Source: Rhodobacterales bacterium HTCC2255 | GTDB lineage: Bacteria; Pseudomonadota; Alphaproteobacteria; Rhodobacterales; Rhodobacteraceae | DNA length: 64,000 nucleotides | Assembly (NCBI GenBank): GCA_000153745.1 | Contig: DS022282.1 | Span: forward strand, 1,324,066-1,388,065 | Reading direction: 5' to 3' | Shown here: in pieces, positions 1-9,889 of the stretch | Numbering within the stretch: position 1 is the first letter of the stretch | Layout of the letters: each line of letters starts with the position of its first letter | Position numbers and translations under genes: made by a program | The notes under the pieces: model-generated | Databases searched by the model: none | What the model was told of the DNA's origin: nothing | What the model saw: only the letters and a program-made list of their open reading frames with translations

Positions 1-1
1 T

Positions 2-2758
2 TTTGGTATTTCTCAAGATATTTCATTAGATAAAATTTTTAATGAAAGAATTAATCCACATAATGATATAATAAACTCACTTATAGAATTATTAAAAACT
101 GGCTCAAAAAACGATATGAAGGCAGCAGATAAACTAAGAGAATACTTTTTAGATAATACAAATAATACAAAACTTAAAATATTAGAAAAAGTATTCTTGA
201 ATGGGAAAACTGCCAAGGCAGGTCCATATTCAGCTAAAGAGAATGTTGCAACATTAAAGTTAATTCCTAAAACTCATTCCTTTTTTGACATACAATCAAA
301 AATTTCAAAAGATGTTGAAGCTACCCGTAAATGTAGATTGGCCATAAATGCATATAACAAGACACTAGTATTACACAGTTTTGCACAGTCTTTCTTGAAG
401 GCATATGATAAACGAAAAGCTTTTAATGCGTATCTTGATTATGATGATCTTATAAACTTATCTTCAAAGTTGCTGACGTCTAGTTCAATGGCTCAGTGGG
501 TTTTATACAGGTTAGACGGTGGCTTAGATCATATACTAGTTGATGAAGCTCAAGATACTAGCCCTGCACAATGGGCTGTAATTGATTGCCTAGCTAGAGA
601 ATTTACATACGGTATCTCAGCCAATGATAGGCCACGAAGCCTATTTATAGTTGGTGATGAAAAGCAATCTATTTACTCATTTCAAGGCGCTGATCCAGAC
701 ATTTTTAGTGAAAAAAAATCTGAATTTAGAGATTTATTTCAACATATAAATCAAGATATGGAGAGTCGCGAGCTACTATATTCATTTCGATCAGCACCAA
801 AAATATTATCCTTAGTTGATCAAATTTTCACTGATGAAAATATAAAAAATCCAAAATCCAAACATAAAGCGTTTCATGATTCAAAGCCAGGTAGGGTTGA
901 TCTTTGGCCGTTTATTGAAAAGCAAAATCAACCAGATAAGGAGGTGTGGTATAGGCCAGTTGATATGCCAGCACCAAATGATCCAAAACAAGAACTAGCA
1001 CGCCTAATTGCGAAAAGTATTAAGGGAATATTACAAAGTAAACAGACAATTAATGTTGATAACGAATTAAGACCCGTTAATCCTGGTGATATTTTAATTT
1101 TAGTGCAAGGTCGTGAAACTCAAAGTTCATCTTCATTATTTAAAGAAATCCTAAAAGAATTGAAATCTTCAAATCTCCCTGTTGCAGGTGCAGACAGACT
1201 TAACGTTGGAGATGAATTGGCTGTTAGAGATATTTTATCGCTTTTACAATTTGCAAATATGGCAAATGACGATTTGTCACTCGCTGAAGCGATGCGATCT
1301 CCTTTACTAGGTTTAACAGAAAATGAGCTGTTCAAAACTGCGCATAAAAGACAGGGTACACTGTGGCAATCCTTAAGAGATCAGAACCATCATACTAACG
1401 CTCTAGCAATCTTAACAGATATTAGAAATCAAGTTGGTTATTTAAGACCATATGAATTAATTGAGCGTATTTTAACAAAACATCGTGGCCGAGAAAAATT
1501 ATTAGCAAGGCTTGGTTCTGAAGTAGAAGATGGTATCGATGAGTTGCTCGCTCAATCATTACAGTATGAAGCATTAGAGCCTCCAACCCTTTCAGGTTTC
1601 TTACAGTGGTTTGTTTCTGGGGAAGTTGAAATTAAGCGTGATATGGGCAAAGGGAACCAAATTCGAGTAATGACCGTCCATGGATCAAAGGGGCTTGAAT
1701 CACCAATAGTCATTTTGCCAGATACTGGTGACAAAAGCTTACCTCAAAATGCTCAGATAACATTATCTAATAACTCATCAGTTTGGAGAAGTACTGGTGA
1801 TGAGGGTAGCGAAATTCAAAACAATGCTGAAAAAGTAATAAAAGAAAAACAAACCCAAGAAAAAATGCGCCTTTTATATGTTGCACTAACAAGAGCGGAA
1901 AGTTGGTTAATTATATGTGGTGCTGGTACACGCAAAAATGAACGCTCTTGGTATAACTTAATTAAAGGGGCTCTGGTTAGTCTCAATGCATCAAAAAATG
2001 ACTTTAAGGATATAGGGGAAGGCTTGTTATTTAAAGATAACAACTGGGAAAGTCTTTCAGTCAAAGAAAAATCAGGTGAATTGAACACCAAAAAAAATAC
2101 TTATCCCAAATGGTTAATGAAAAATGCAAAAAAAATTGACCGTCCAAAACAAACATTGGCTCCGTCAAATTTAGTTGGAGAAAAAACACTCCAAAATACA
2201 TTTAATTCATCTAATTCTGATGCAAAAGAATTAGGAAAAATATTACATAAAATTTTAGAATTCTTACCAAATATACCTAAGAATCAATGGGAGGTGTTTT
2301 TGAATGGTTTCTTTGAAAGCAATAATTTTGGCGTAAGCGACGAAATAAAAGATAGTCTTATATTAGAGGCCATTAGTTTATTAGAAAATCCAACACTAAC
2401 GTATATTTTCTTTACACCCAACGGTCTGTCTGAGGTTGGGATAACAAGTCATATACCACAACTTAATAATAACATTCTTGGATATATTGATAGGTTAATA
2501 ATAGATAAAGATACAATTACTGCTATAGATTTCAAAAGCAATGTAAGCATTCCTATTTCAGATGAAGAAATACCCAAAGGTATCTTAGCGCAACAAGCGG
2601 TTTATCTACTTGCATTACAAAAAATTTATCCAGCTTATGAAATTATAATAGCAATCTTGTGGACAAAGACAGGGGAAGTTATGAAAATCTCCCACAACAC
2701 AGCAATTAATTCATTAGATGCGATACAACATCTTGACGATTCAATAGATGGTTCTTAG
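2..2758 (+). CDS. addA: AddA double-strand break repair helicase-nuclease, 5' end missing
   Basis: C-terminal part of the AddA subunit of the AddAB helicase-nuclease, which resects double-strand ends for RecA-dependent repair. The frame stays open to base 2, so the N-terminus with the Walker A motif lies outside the window; the 880 residues from the ATG at 116 plus about 38 upstream are shorter than the usual ~1150. UvrD-type superfamily 1 motifs follow in order: VDEAQD near 540, GDEKQSIYSFQGADP near 652, YSFRSAP near 780, VMTVHGSKGLE near 1668 and LLYVALTRAE near 1871. Near 2521 an AIDFKS motif followed by a QAVYLL segment matches the RecB-family nuclease (D-x-K) site. trxA follows 35 bases downstream, the usual alphaproteobacterial addB-addA-trxA order. 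Helicase identity is secure; AddA is preferred over RecB or UvrD because of the trxA context and the C-terminal nuclease. Confidence 0.93.
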   Translation, partial: FGISQDISLDKIFNERINPHNDIINSLIELLKTGSKNDMKAADKLREYFLDNTNNTKLKILEKVFLNGKTAKAGPYSAKENVATLKLIPKTHSFFDIQSKISKDVEATRKCRLAINAYNKTLVLHSFAQSFLKAYDKRKAFNAYLDYDDLINLSSKLLTSSSMAQWVLYRLDGGLDHILVDEAQDTSPAQWAVIDCLAREFTYGISANDRPRSLFIVGDEKQSIYSFQGADPDIFSEKKSEFRDLFQHINQDMESRELLYSFRSAPKILSLVDQIFTDENIKNPKSKHKAFHDSKPGRVDLWPFIEKQNQPDKEVWYRPVDMPAPNDPKQELARLIAKSIKGILQSKQTINVDNELRPVNPGDILILVQGRETQSSSSLFKEILKELKSSNLPVAGADRLNVGDELAVRDILSLLQFANMANDDLSLAEAMRSPLLGLTENELFKTAHKRQGTLWQSLRDQNHHTNALAILTDIRNQVGYLRPYELIERILTKHRGREKLLARLGSEVEDGIDELLAQSLQYEALEPPTLSGFLQWFVSGEVEIKRDMGKGNQIRVMTVHGSKGLESPIVILPDTGDKSLPQNAQITLSNNSSVWRSTGDEGSEIQNNAEKVIKEKQTQEKMRLLYVALTRAESWLIICGAGTRKNERSWYNLIKGALVSLNASKNDFKDIGEGLLFKDNNWESLSVKEKSGELNTKKNTYPKWLMKNAKKIDRPKQTLAPSNLVGEKTLQNTFNSSNSDAKELGKILHKILEFLPNIPKNQWEVFLNGFFESNNFGVSDEIKDSLILEAISLLENPTLTYIFFTPNGLSEVGITSHIPQLNNNILGYIDRLIIDKDTITAIDFKSNVSIPISDEEIPKGILAQQAVYLLALQKIYPAYEIIIAILWTKTGEVMKISHNTAINSLDAIQHLDDSIDGS

Positions 2759-2793
2759 ATTCAATTTAATAAGAAAATTTTTGGAGACGCCCA

Positions 2794-3114
2794 ATGGCAA
2801 CCGTAAAAGTAACTGATGACACATTCACAGCTGAAGTAACAAACTCAAATATACCAGTTGTTGTTGATTTTTGGGCAGAATGGTGTGGCCCATGCAAACA
2901 AATTGGACCCGCACTAGAAGAATTATCTGATGAGTATGAAGGAAAAGTAAAAATTGTAAAAATTAATGTTGATGAAAATCCGAATTCACCCGCACAAATG
3001 GGTGTAAGGGGTATACCGGCATTATTTTTGTTTAAAGACGGACAAGCTATTGCAAATAAAACAGGTGCAGCACCTAAGGCTGCATTAGCTGACTGGATCA
3101 CTTCAAGTATTTAA
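2794..3114 (+). CDS. trxA: Thioredoxin
   Basis: Small cytoplasmic thiol-disulfide oxidoreductase of 106 residues, the standard thioredoxin length. The redox-active WCGPC motif is at residues 30-34, the buried Asp at 25 (VVVDFWA) and the cis-proline at 75 (GIPALFLF). A good Shine-Dalgarno GGAG at 2783-2786 lies 7 bases before the ATG. It follows addA in the same orientation and is probably co-transcribed with it. Downstream it faces nadC convergently across a 31-base gap. In related genomes trxA usually faces folC at this point; here folC is about 15 kb away, so a large block sits between the two. Confidence 0.97.
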   Translation: MATVKVTDDTFTAEVTNSNIPVVVDFWAEWCGPCKQIGPALEELSDEYEGKVKIVKINVDENPNSPAQMGVRGIPALFLFKDGQAIANKTGAAPKAALADWITSSI

Positions 3115-3145
3115 TTCTGATAATTTTTTAATTACTTTTATTAAA

Positions 3146-3994
3146 TTAGAAATCTAATCCTAAGTCAAAATTTGTAACTGTATGTGTAAGGCCACCTACT
3201 GAAATAAAATCAACACCAGTTGAAGCAACTGAAGAAATACGATCTAATGTCATATTTCCTGATGCTTCAACAACCATTGTTCCATTAACCATTTTAACGG
3301 CTGAAAGCATATCTTCATTAGTCATATTATCTAATAATACAACATCTGCTCCACCATAATTAAGCACCTGTTCAAGTTGATTTAATGTATCAACTTCAAT
3401 TTCAATAGCAGTCATATGTGACGCGAAGTTTCTAGCACTTTCTAAAACTTTTTGAATACTTCCTGCAGCTGCAATATGGTTATCTTTAATCATAATCGCA
3501 TCGTTTAATCCAAACCGATGGCTTGACCCACCGCCATGACGAACAGCTTCTTTTTCTACGAGTCTTAATCCAGGCGTGGTTTTTCTTGTACAACTAATCT
3601 TGGCTTTTGTTCCTTTTGTTTCCGCCACAAAAGCTGATGTCATAGTTGCAATGCCAGATAGTCGGCCTGCAAAATTAAGCGCTACTCTTTCAGCCATCAA
3701 AATTGATTTGGCATCACCCTTTATAATCATACAGGTATCATTTGGCTTAACGTACGATCCATCCTTTAAACAGGTTTCAATTTCTATTTTTTTATCAATC
3801 ATTAAAAATGCTATTTCTGCAATTTGCATTCCTGATAATACACCCATGTCTCGTGCATTTAGTTTGGCACTATATGTAATTCCATCTGGTATAACTGCAC
3901 GGCTTGTCAGATCACCAACACCACCTAAGTCTTCCTCAAGTGCGTGTTTAATCATACTCTTTAATAAAAATTCAGGAATATCAGAATGGCTCAT
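3146..3994 (-). CDS. nadC: Nicotinate-nucleotide pyrophosphorylase (quinolinate phosphoribosyltransferase)
   Basis: Converts quinolinate and PRPP to nicotinate mononucleotide, CO2 and PPi, the third step of de novo NAD synthesis. At 282 residues it has normal length. Family features include the EEDLGGVGDLTSRA N-terminal signature, the phosphate-binding SCTRKTTPGLR segment, the RHGGGSSHRFGL basic loop, KDNHI, and the C-terminal VDFISVGGLTH stretch. The ATG is preceded by GGAGTAATT, a strong ribosome-binding site that overlaps the end of nadB. It is the last gene of a nadA-nadB-nadC operon. The downstream neighbour trxA is convergent, with no obvious strong terminator between them. Confidence 0.97.
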   Translation of the reverse strand: MSHSDIPEFLLKSMIKHALEEDLGGVGDLTSRAVIPDGITYSAKLNARDMGVLSGMQIAEIAFLMIDKKIEIETCLKDGSYVKPNDTCMIIKGDAKSILMAERVALNFAGRLSGIATMTSAFVAETKGTKAKISCTRKTTPGLRLVEKEAVRHGGGSSHRFGLNDAIMIKDNHIAAAGSIQKVLESARNFASHMTAIEIEVDTLNQLEQVLNYGGADVVLLDNMTNEDMLSAVKMVNGTMVVEASGNMTLDRISSVASTGVDFISVGGLTHTVTNFDLGLDF

Positions 3995-4002
3995 AATTAC
4001 TC

Positions 4003-5553
4003 CTATAAACTATTTCTTAAAACTAAGGCATCAACTAAATTCATTTTACTACGCTTTTGAAAATTATCGTTTTTGTTTGGAAAGTCTTTCCGATAATGAC
4101 CTCCGCGTGACTCTTTTCGCAAATATGCGGCTGCTGCAATTAATGTAGCTGCTGCGAGCATATTATCAAAATTAGTAGACTTACCACCATGTTCCAAATC
4201 TAACTTCTTAATAAATCTTAATGCTTTTGCTATATCCTCACCTGTTCTAATAACACCAACCCAATTAGACATAGCTTTACGCAATTCTAATATAACTTTC
4301 TCATCAATAAGATTAAACCCAACTTTTGGTACAGGTAAGTTCTTATCAAATATTTTATATTCGTTATTTTCAATTGCTTGAATTATTCCATTTGATGCTG
4401 TTGCAGCATAGACTAATGCTTCTAATAATCCATTTGAGGCCAATCTATTTGCGCCATGCAGTCCAGTCGATGATGCCTCGCCAGAAATCCAGAGCCCTTT
4501 TATTGATGATTTTCCTTTAATATCTGTAGCAACACCTCCCATATGATAGTGTGCAGCAGGTATAACCGGAATTGGTTGCCTTACAGGATCAATTCCACTT
4601 TTTAAACATGCTTCCGAAACTGAGGGGAATTGGTTAATAATGTTAGCTCCAATTGCGCTTCGTGTATCTAAAGCAGGCTTGTTACCACTTTGATGTTCAC
4701 GAAAAATGGCCCTAGCAACAATATCTCTGGGGGCTAATTCAGCATCTTTATGGATATTCTGCATAAATTGAATACCATCTTTATTTATTAAGATGGCACC
4801 CTCTCCACGTAGTGCTTCCGTTGCAAGAGGTGCAGGGTCTAGTTCTAAATCCATTGCTGTTGGATGAAATTGAACAAATTCTGCATCAGCAATTTCAGCT
4901 CCAGCTCGAGCCGCCATTCCTAATGCTAAGCCCCTAACTGTAGGAGGATTTGTCGTTTTCATGAATAAACTACCCGCCCCACCAGCAGCCATTAAATAAG
5001 CCTTAGCTTGAATAACAAAAGGATCATTCTCACCATTTGCTAAAACTACACCACACATTTCATTATTTTTTACTATTAAATCTAATGCTGTCACACCTTG
5101 CATAACTGTTATTGACGGTGTGTTTAACACTTCCTTAACAAGTGTTCTCATAATGGCAGCCCCAGCTTGGTCACCTTTAACTCTCACTACACGAGCAAAA
5201 CTGTGAGCAGCCTCTTTAGACATTAAAAAATCACCATTTCCCAAGCGATCAAATGGTGTGCCAACATCCGCCAATTCAAGCACATGTTCTTTTGCTGCAG
5301 ATGTAACAAATGTTGCAATATCTGCATCAACAATACCATCGCCTGCCATAACAGTATCATTTGCATGCGCTTCTGGGGTATCGTGTTCATCCATAGCTGC
5401 AGCCACACCACCTTGGGCCCATGCACTTGAAGCATCAAACCCCAATGGCTTTGGTGAAATTATGGTCACAGACCTAGGAGCAAGGTTAAGTGCAGCATAC
5501 AGCCCTGCCAAACCTGCTCCAATAATCAGAACGTTATGTTGCTTCTCTTTCAC
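4003..5553 (-). CDS. nadB: L-aspartate oxidase
   Basis: FAD enzyme that oxidises L-aspartate to iminoaspartate, the substrate NadA condenses with dihydroxyacetone phosphate. The 516-residue protein begins with a Rossmann GAGLAG dinucleotide-binding motif at residues 12-17. It carries the succinate dehydrogenase/fumarate reductase family signature: SSAWAQGGVAAA early, FVQFHPTAM and the catalytic-loop EALRGEGA in the middle, and HYHMGGVATD near residue 330. The start codon read here is GTG (CAC on the plus strand at 5551-5553), only 4 bases after the nadA stop, which implies translational coupling. Together with nadA and nadC it gives a complete aspartate route to nicotinate mononucleotide. Confidence 0.97.
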   Translation of the reverse strand: MKEKQHNVLIIGAGLAGLYAALNLAPRSVTIISPKPLGFDASSAWAQGGVAAAMDEHDTPEAHANDTVMAGDGIVDADIATFVTSAAKEHVLELADVGTPFDRLGNGDFLMSKEAAHSFARVVRVKGDQAGAAIMRTLVKEVLNTPSITVMQGVTALDLIVKNNEMCGVVLANGENDPFVIQAKAYLMAAGGAGSLFMKTTNPPTVRGLALGMAARAGAEIADAEFVQFHPTAMDLELDPAPLATEALRGEGAILINKDGIQFMQNIHKDAELAPRDIVARAIFREHQSGNKPALDTRSAIGANIINQFPSVSEACLKSGIDPVRQPIPVIPAAHYHMGGVATDIKGKSSIKGLWISGEASSTGLHGANRLASNGLLEALVYAATASNGIIQAIENNEYKIFDKNLPVPKVGFNLIDEKVILELRKAMSNWVGVIRTGEDIAKALRFIKKLDLEHGGKSTNFDNMLAAATLIAAAAYLRKESRGGHYRKDFPNKNDNFQKRSKMNLVDALVLRNSL

Positions 5554-5557
5554 AGCT

Positions 5558-6598
5558 TTATTTCAAATCAATCATTCGCTGAACCGCCAACCGTGCTTTT
5601 GCAGCCAATTCTTCTCTAACGACAACTTCTTCGTTTCCAGTGTGCAATGACCATAATATTTTTTCTAATGTAATTCTCTGCATGTGCGGGCATAGATTAC
5701 AAGGACCCAAGAAATTTACCTCAGGCACTTCATCAGCAATATTAGAACCCATTGAACATTCAGTTATTAATAAAACTTTTTCTGGTTTATTTTTTCTAAC
5801 AAAATCAATCATACCTGAAGTAGATCCACTAAAATCAGATTCATCAACAACATCAGTTGGGCACTCTGGGTGAGCTATAATTACAGCATCAGGTTCATAT
5901 TTACGATATTCACGTAACTCATCAGCTTTAAATTCAATGTGAACCTCACAAGCGCCTTCCCAATAAACAATTTTTTTACTTGTTTGTTTGGCAACATTTT
6001 GGGCCAAATGACCATCTGGTGTCATAATCACCAGTTCACTGTCCATTGCATTTATCACATCCACAGCATTTGAAGACGTGCAGCAAATATCAGACGCTGC
6101 TTTTACTTCAGCTGTTGTATTTACATATGAAACAACAGGTGCTCCAGGATATTTTTCTCTCATACCAGCAATATCTTTTGCTGTTATACTTTCTGCTAGT
6201 GAACAGCCTGCACGACTATCAGGAATGATAACTGTTTTTTCTGGACTTAGGATTTTTGAAGTTTCAGCCATAAAGTGTACTCCACCCTGGATTATAACAC
6301 TTTCTTTGACTCTGGTTGCTTCAATTGCAAGCTGCAAGCTATCACCTACAATATCAGCTACTCCATGATATATATCAGGCGTCATATAATTATGAGCTAA
6401 GATAACAGCATCTTTTTCTTTTTTTAGTTTATTAATTGCATGCACGTAAGGAGCACGCTTCATCCATTCAGCTTCAGGAATCACTCGGTCTACACAGCTA
6501 TATTGTTGCGCTGTTTCTTTAAACATAGCCGCACTAATCTCCAAATCGAAGACAACTTCTAGTTGAGATTTCATTTCTGGTGATCCAGGAATAATCAT
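5558..6598 (-). CDS. nadA: Quinolinate synthase
   Basis: Oxygen-sensitive [4Fe-4S] enzyme that condenses iminoaspartate and dihydroxyacetone phosphate to quinolinate. Length is 346 residues. The three cluster-ligand cysteines expected for NadA can be placed at C132 (AGCSLAE), C217 (EGACEVH) and C303 (CNLCPH; C300 is nearby). The sequence also contains [20 protein letters not shown] and the [14 protein letters not shown] segment typical of the family. It is the first nad gene of the operon. A 78-base gap separates it from the upstream reductive-dehalogenase fusion gene, which runs in the same direction, so read-through from that gene is possible. No NAD-responsive repressor gene was seen in this window. 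Confidence 0.97.
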   Translation of the reverse strand: MIIPGSPEMKSQLEVVFDLEISAAMFKETAQQYSCVDRVIPEAEWMKRAPYVHAINKLKKEKDAVILAHNYMTPDIYHGVADIVGDSLQLAIEATRVKESVIIQGGVHFMAETSKILSPEKTVIIPDSRAGCSLAESITAKDIAGMREKYPGAPVVSYVNTTAEVKAASDICCTSSNAVDVINAMDSELVIMTPDGHLAQNVAKQTSKKIVYWEGACEVHIEFKADELREYRKYEPDAVIIAHPECPTDVVDESDFSGSTSGMIDFVRKNKPEKVLLITECSMGSNIADEVPEVNFLGPCNLCPHMQRITLEKILWSLHTGNEEVVVREELAAKARLAVQRMIDLK

Positions 6599-6676
6599 AG
6601 CCAGTCCTTAAACTTTGTTACTTATGACATAGATAGGGGTGATTGTGGTAAAAGAGAAGTATTTAATGCTTATTAA

Positions 6677-9600
6677 TCAAAGGTCAATTTCAATTGTTCC
6701 ATTTGACTCTAGTGCACGCGATTGACATAAAATAATTGTATCCTCTCGTTCTTTATTGGACAGTACAAAGTCTCTATGCTCTACTTTTCCAGAAATTAAA
6801 CTACAACGACAAACACCGCAAATACCATTTGTACATTTCATATCCACATGGATGCCATTATCTAACAATACATCTGTTACCGTCTGATCTGACTGCACTT
6901 CAAACTCTCTATTGCTCTTTAATAATTTTATTTTAAATGAGTGGTTTTTATAATCTGTAACTTCTGGTGGTGCAAAATATTCAAAATTTACTGCTTCTTC
7001 AGGAAACCCAGCAGATGTTGCACTTTTTTGGGCATCATACATAAATTTATTAGGACCACACACATAGGCATTATAGCCTTCTTTATATGTACCAAATATT
7101 ACGTTAAAGTTAGCCCTTTTCCCTTCATCAGAAAAATAAAGTTTTATTTTATCCTTCCAAGAAACATTAGAAAGATGTTTTAATAATGCTGCTTTATTTC
7201 GGCTCGGTGAACAGTAACTAAATGAAAAATCTTGATGCTTTTTATGTAATTCATGTGCCATCGCAATCAATGGTGTAATTCCTATACCTCCGCCAATTAA
7301 AAAAGCCTTTGATAAGTTTTTTTTAAGTGGAAAATGATTTATTGGATATGAAGTAAAAATTTTACGCCCTGGGGTAAATATTTTGTGCATCAATACTGAC
7401 CCACCTGTTCCATTTTCTTCCTTAAGAACAGCAATTTGGTATATTTTACGATCAAAAGGATTACCAGTTAATGAATATTGTCGAATAAATCCTGGTGCAA
7501 CCACAACATCAACATGCGCACCAGCACTCCAGACTGGAAGATCTTCTCGAGATGGTAATGCAAAACTATATTCAATAATTTCATCAGTTGTTTTTTCAAT
7601 ATTAATAATTTCTAAATGTAAAATATTAATATTGTTTTTTATACTATAGCGATGAAATAAATCTTTTGTATCACCATTAGATAATCGTTTTTTATATTCT
7701 TTCGCATCTAATAATTTTGAATAAGCCTTTATGCCTTCTTCTCTATTAATAGGAAATGGAAATGGAAATGGATGTGGCGCTTGATCCGCAGGATACACTG
7801 CCAATGTTTGTTCAGAATATTTTATATCAAGTTTTTTTTGTAAATTTCTTTCATTAGTACCGTTTGATGTTGGGCGATAACCCTCATCAGCTTGGATTTC
7901 CAAATCCCACCACCACTTTTTGTTTAAGTTGCGTTCTCCATTTCCAACCCAATCATCTAATTTTGCTAAAAATGGTGCTGCGCTAGGAATATTCATTGCC
8001 ACCCAACGAAATGGTTTTTCTGAAAACAATCCTTCTAAGTTCCAAGGGCATGTTTTCATACATCTACCACACATTGCGCCAGCAGCAGTTGTTATTCTAT
8101 AAGTCGCACACCGTTGGCTATCTGATTTCCAGATTTCATATCCATTAAACATTTTCTTTGGTCCAGCCGTAATTGCTCCAGCAGGACATTCACGAGCACA
8201 TTTGTTGCAACTTTCACAAAACTTCTGCATACCAAAATCAATTGGTTTATCATGTTCCATAGGCATGTTTGTTGTGACTATTCCAGATTTTAACCTTGGG
8301 CCTAAATACGGATTTAATATTACTTCTCCAATTCGGCTAACTTCACCTAAACCTGATAATAAAAGTAATGGTGGGTGTATAACATCGCTATCAGTTGCAG
8401 TGTGTGCTTTTGCTTCATAACCTAAAGAACGGATATGTTCAGCAATGACACCGCCTAATAAGGAAAAGCGCAAATAAGCTCTCATTGATAATGCTACAGA
8501 AATCCAATCATCTCCAGAAGATCCATCCATAGTATCAAATCTTTGGTCAACAATCATAGAAATGGCTTGGTCTTGGGTTGGCTTAATTTCTTCACCAGCT
8601 GCATCATGCGAATAATAAGCCCAATCTGGGCATCTAGATATTCCAACTGCATCTATACCTAGGAAATAACACGCTGCCTTTATATTTTGCGCATTTATTT
8701 TAGCATTTTTTGCACTTGTGGATATTTCTTTGTTCGGCGGTTTATTTTGTAATAAAACAAAAGCACTCATAGGCTTCCTTTGTGCCATTGAGGGCGCAGT
8801 TTTACGAACATAGAATCCGTTTCTTGAACCATTCTCAACTGCTTTCCCAAGATCACCAAATTGTGCTCGAGCAAATAAATCAGTTCGTTTTGGTACTCGG
8901 GGTATATTTGGTTCATCTAAATATGTTGTAGGTATCTCAGTTCTTTTTGTTTTTTCAAAAGGCATTGCGCCATCAACAAATTTTCTATGTTTATAAGGTT
9001 CACGATTAAACTTACTTTTTGAATAGCCCAGTCCTATTAACCATTTGAAGCCATGAGTATAGAACTTTGGTTGTGCTGAATATTTTGCTAAGGGCAAATC
9101 AGTTTCTAATTTTAAATTAGTAGTCACAGCAGTTATACCAAATCTAGTTCCAATAAATGGGTTGGTAAGTGTATCTTCTTCTACTGTTGCCAAACCTGAC
9201 AGCACTGCCAATCGGTTTAAATCTACATCACTGCAAGATGTAGAATGCGAGCGTGCATCATATCCTAGTAAACGTATGTAATTTGATATTACATTTGCTG
9301 TTTCTGTACCCAATAGTGTTGCTCGTTCTGATTGAGCATTTTGAATCCAATCACACCCTATTTCATCAGATAATGGATCTCTTGGAAATTCATAAATGAA
9401 AACTACAGCATGTGTATGCTCACTCACTCCATTATTAGGTGCGTCTACAGCTTCTCGCAATTCTGCCATTAAGACATCAATACCAGCTGCAAATGTTTTA
9501 GTTTGCTTTGTTCGCAAATCTTCAGATAGTCTTTCAATGTCAGAGTTATAAATAGGTTTTTTTAAATGACAGTCAGTATCAATTTTAGTAATTCCTACTA

Positions 9601-9889
9601 CTGAACAATCTTGAAAATATGCAAAAGATTTTAGGTGATTAGAACGTTCTGTTAAGTTGCTTGGAATATCACAACGCCCCTTATTAACTAGACCACTTCG
9701 CATTGCATCCATCATCGCTTGATAATCACGCATTGCGTTTATAATAGAATGTGGGTTTTGTTTGTGATCAAAACTTAGTGCTTTCATTCTAGGTGTTTTT
9801 TCAATTGGCCCAGATACACGCTTCAAACGCTCCATGGGGTATGGACCTAAATGGGAAAATCTGTTTTTTTCTGAAAAAAATTTAGTCAT
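6677..9889 (-). CDS. rdhA: Self-sufficient reductive dehalogenase-like fusion: RdhA-type Fe-S/corrinoid domain plus FMN/NAD(P)H/2Fe-2S reductase
   Basis: A 1070-residue multidomain redox protein. Residues ~85-266 and ~405-548 are two diverged copies of the same domain: LGYDARSH with TNPFIGTRFG and VTTNLKLETDLPL in the first, LGYEAKAH with LNPYLGPRLKSG and VTTNMPMEHDKPI in the second. Two ferredoxin-type 4Fe-4S motifs follow, C558/C561/C564/C568 and C594/C607/C610/C614. Residues ~750-965 form a phthalate-dioxygenase-reductase module with an FMN-type RQYSL motif at 803-807 and an NAD(P) loop GGGIGITP at 866-873. A plant-type 2Fe-2S domain closes the chain (C1019, C1024, C1027, C1055). This architecture matches the catabolic cytoplasmic RdhA group (BhbA of Comamonas, NpRdhA of Nitratireductor), which removes halogen from halophenols using NAD(P)H. 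No twin-arginine signal is visible, so it should be cytosolic. A distant epoxyqueuosine-reductase relative is the alternative, but the reductase tail argues against that. Cofactor and substrate are inferred. Confidence 0.85.
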   Translation of the reverse strand: MTKFFSEKNRFSHLGPYPMERLKRVSGPIEKTPRMKALSFDHKQNPHSIINAMRDYQAMMDAMRSGLVNKGRCDIPSNLTERSNHLKSFAYFQDCSVVGITKIDTDCHLKKPIYNSDIERLSEDLRTKQTKTFAAGIDVLMAELREAVDAPNNGVSEHTHAVVFIYEFPRDPLSDEIGCDWIQNAQSERATLLGTETANVISNYIRLLGYDARSHSTSCSDVDLNRLAVLSGLATVEEDTLTNPFIGTRFGITAVTTNLKLETDLPLAKYSAQPKFYTHGFKWLIGLGYSKSKFNREPYKHRKFVDGAMPFEKTKRTEIPTTYLDEPNIPRVPKRTDLFARAQFGDLGKAVENGSRNGFYVRKTAPSMAQRKPMSAFVLLQNKPPNKEISTSAKNAKINAQNIKAACYFLGIDAVGISRCPDWAYYSHDAAGEEIKPTQDQAISMIVDQRFDTMDGSSGDDWISVALSMRAYLRFSLLGGVIAEHIRSLGYEAKAHTATDSDVIHPPLLLLSGLGEVSRIGEVILNPYLGPRLKSGIVTTNMPMEHDKPIDFGMQKFCESCNKCARECPAGAITAGPKKMFNGYEIWKSDSQRCATYRITTAAGAMCGRCMKTCPWNLEGLFSEKPFRWVAMNIPSAAPFLAKLDDWVGNGERNLNKKWWWDLEIQADEGYRPTSNGTNERNLQKKLDIKYSEQTLAVYPADQAPHPFPFPFPINREEGIKAYSKLLDAKEYKKRLSNGDTKDLFHRYSIKNNINILHLEIINIEKTTDEIIEYSFALPSREDLPVWSAGAHVDVVVAPGFIRQYSLTGNPFDRKIYQIAVLKEENGTGGSVLMHKIFTPGRKIFTSYPINHFPLKKNLSKAFLIGGGIGITPLIAMAHELHKKHQDFSFSYCSPSRNKAALLKHLSNVSWKDKIKLYFSDEGKRANFNVIFGTYKEGYNAYVCGPNKFMYDAQKSATSAGFPEEAVNFEYFAPPEVTDYKNHSFKIKLLKSNREFEVQSDQTVTDVLLDNGIHVDMKCTNGICGVCRCSLISGKVEHRDFVLSNKEREDTIILCQSRALESNGTIEIDL

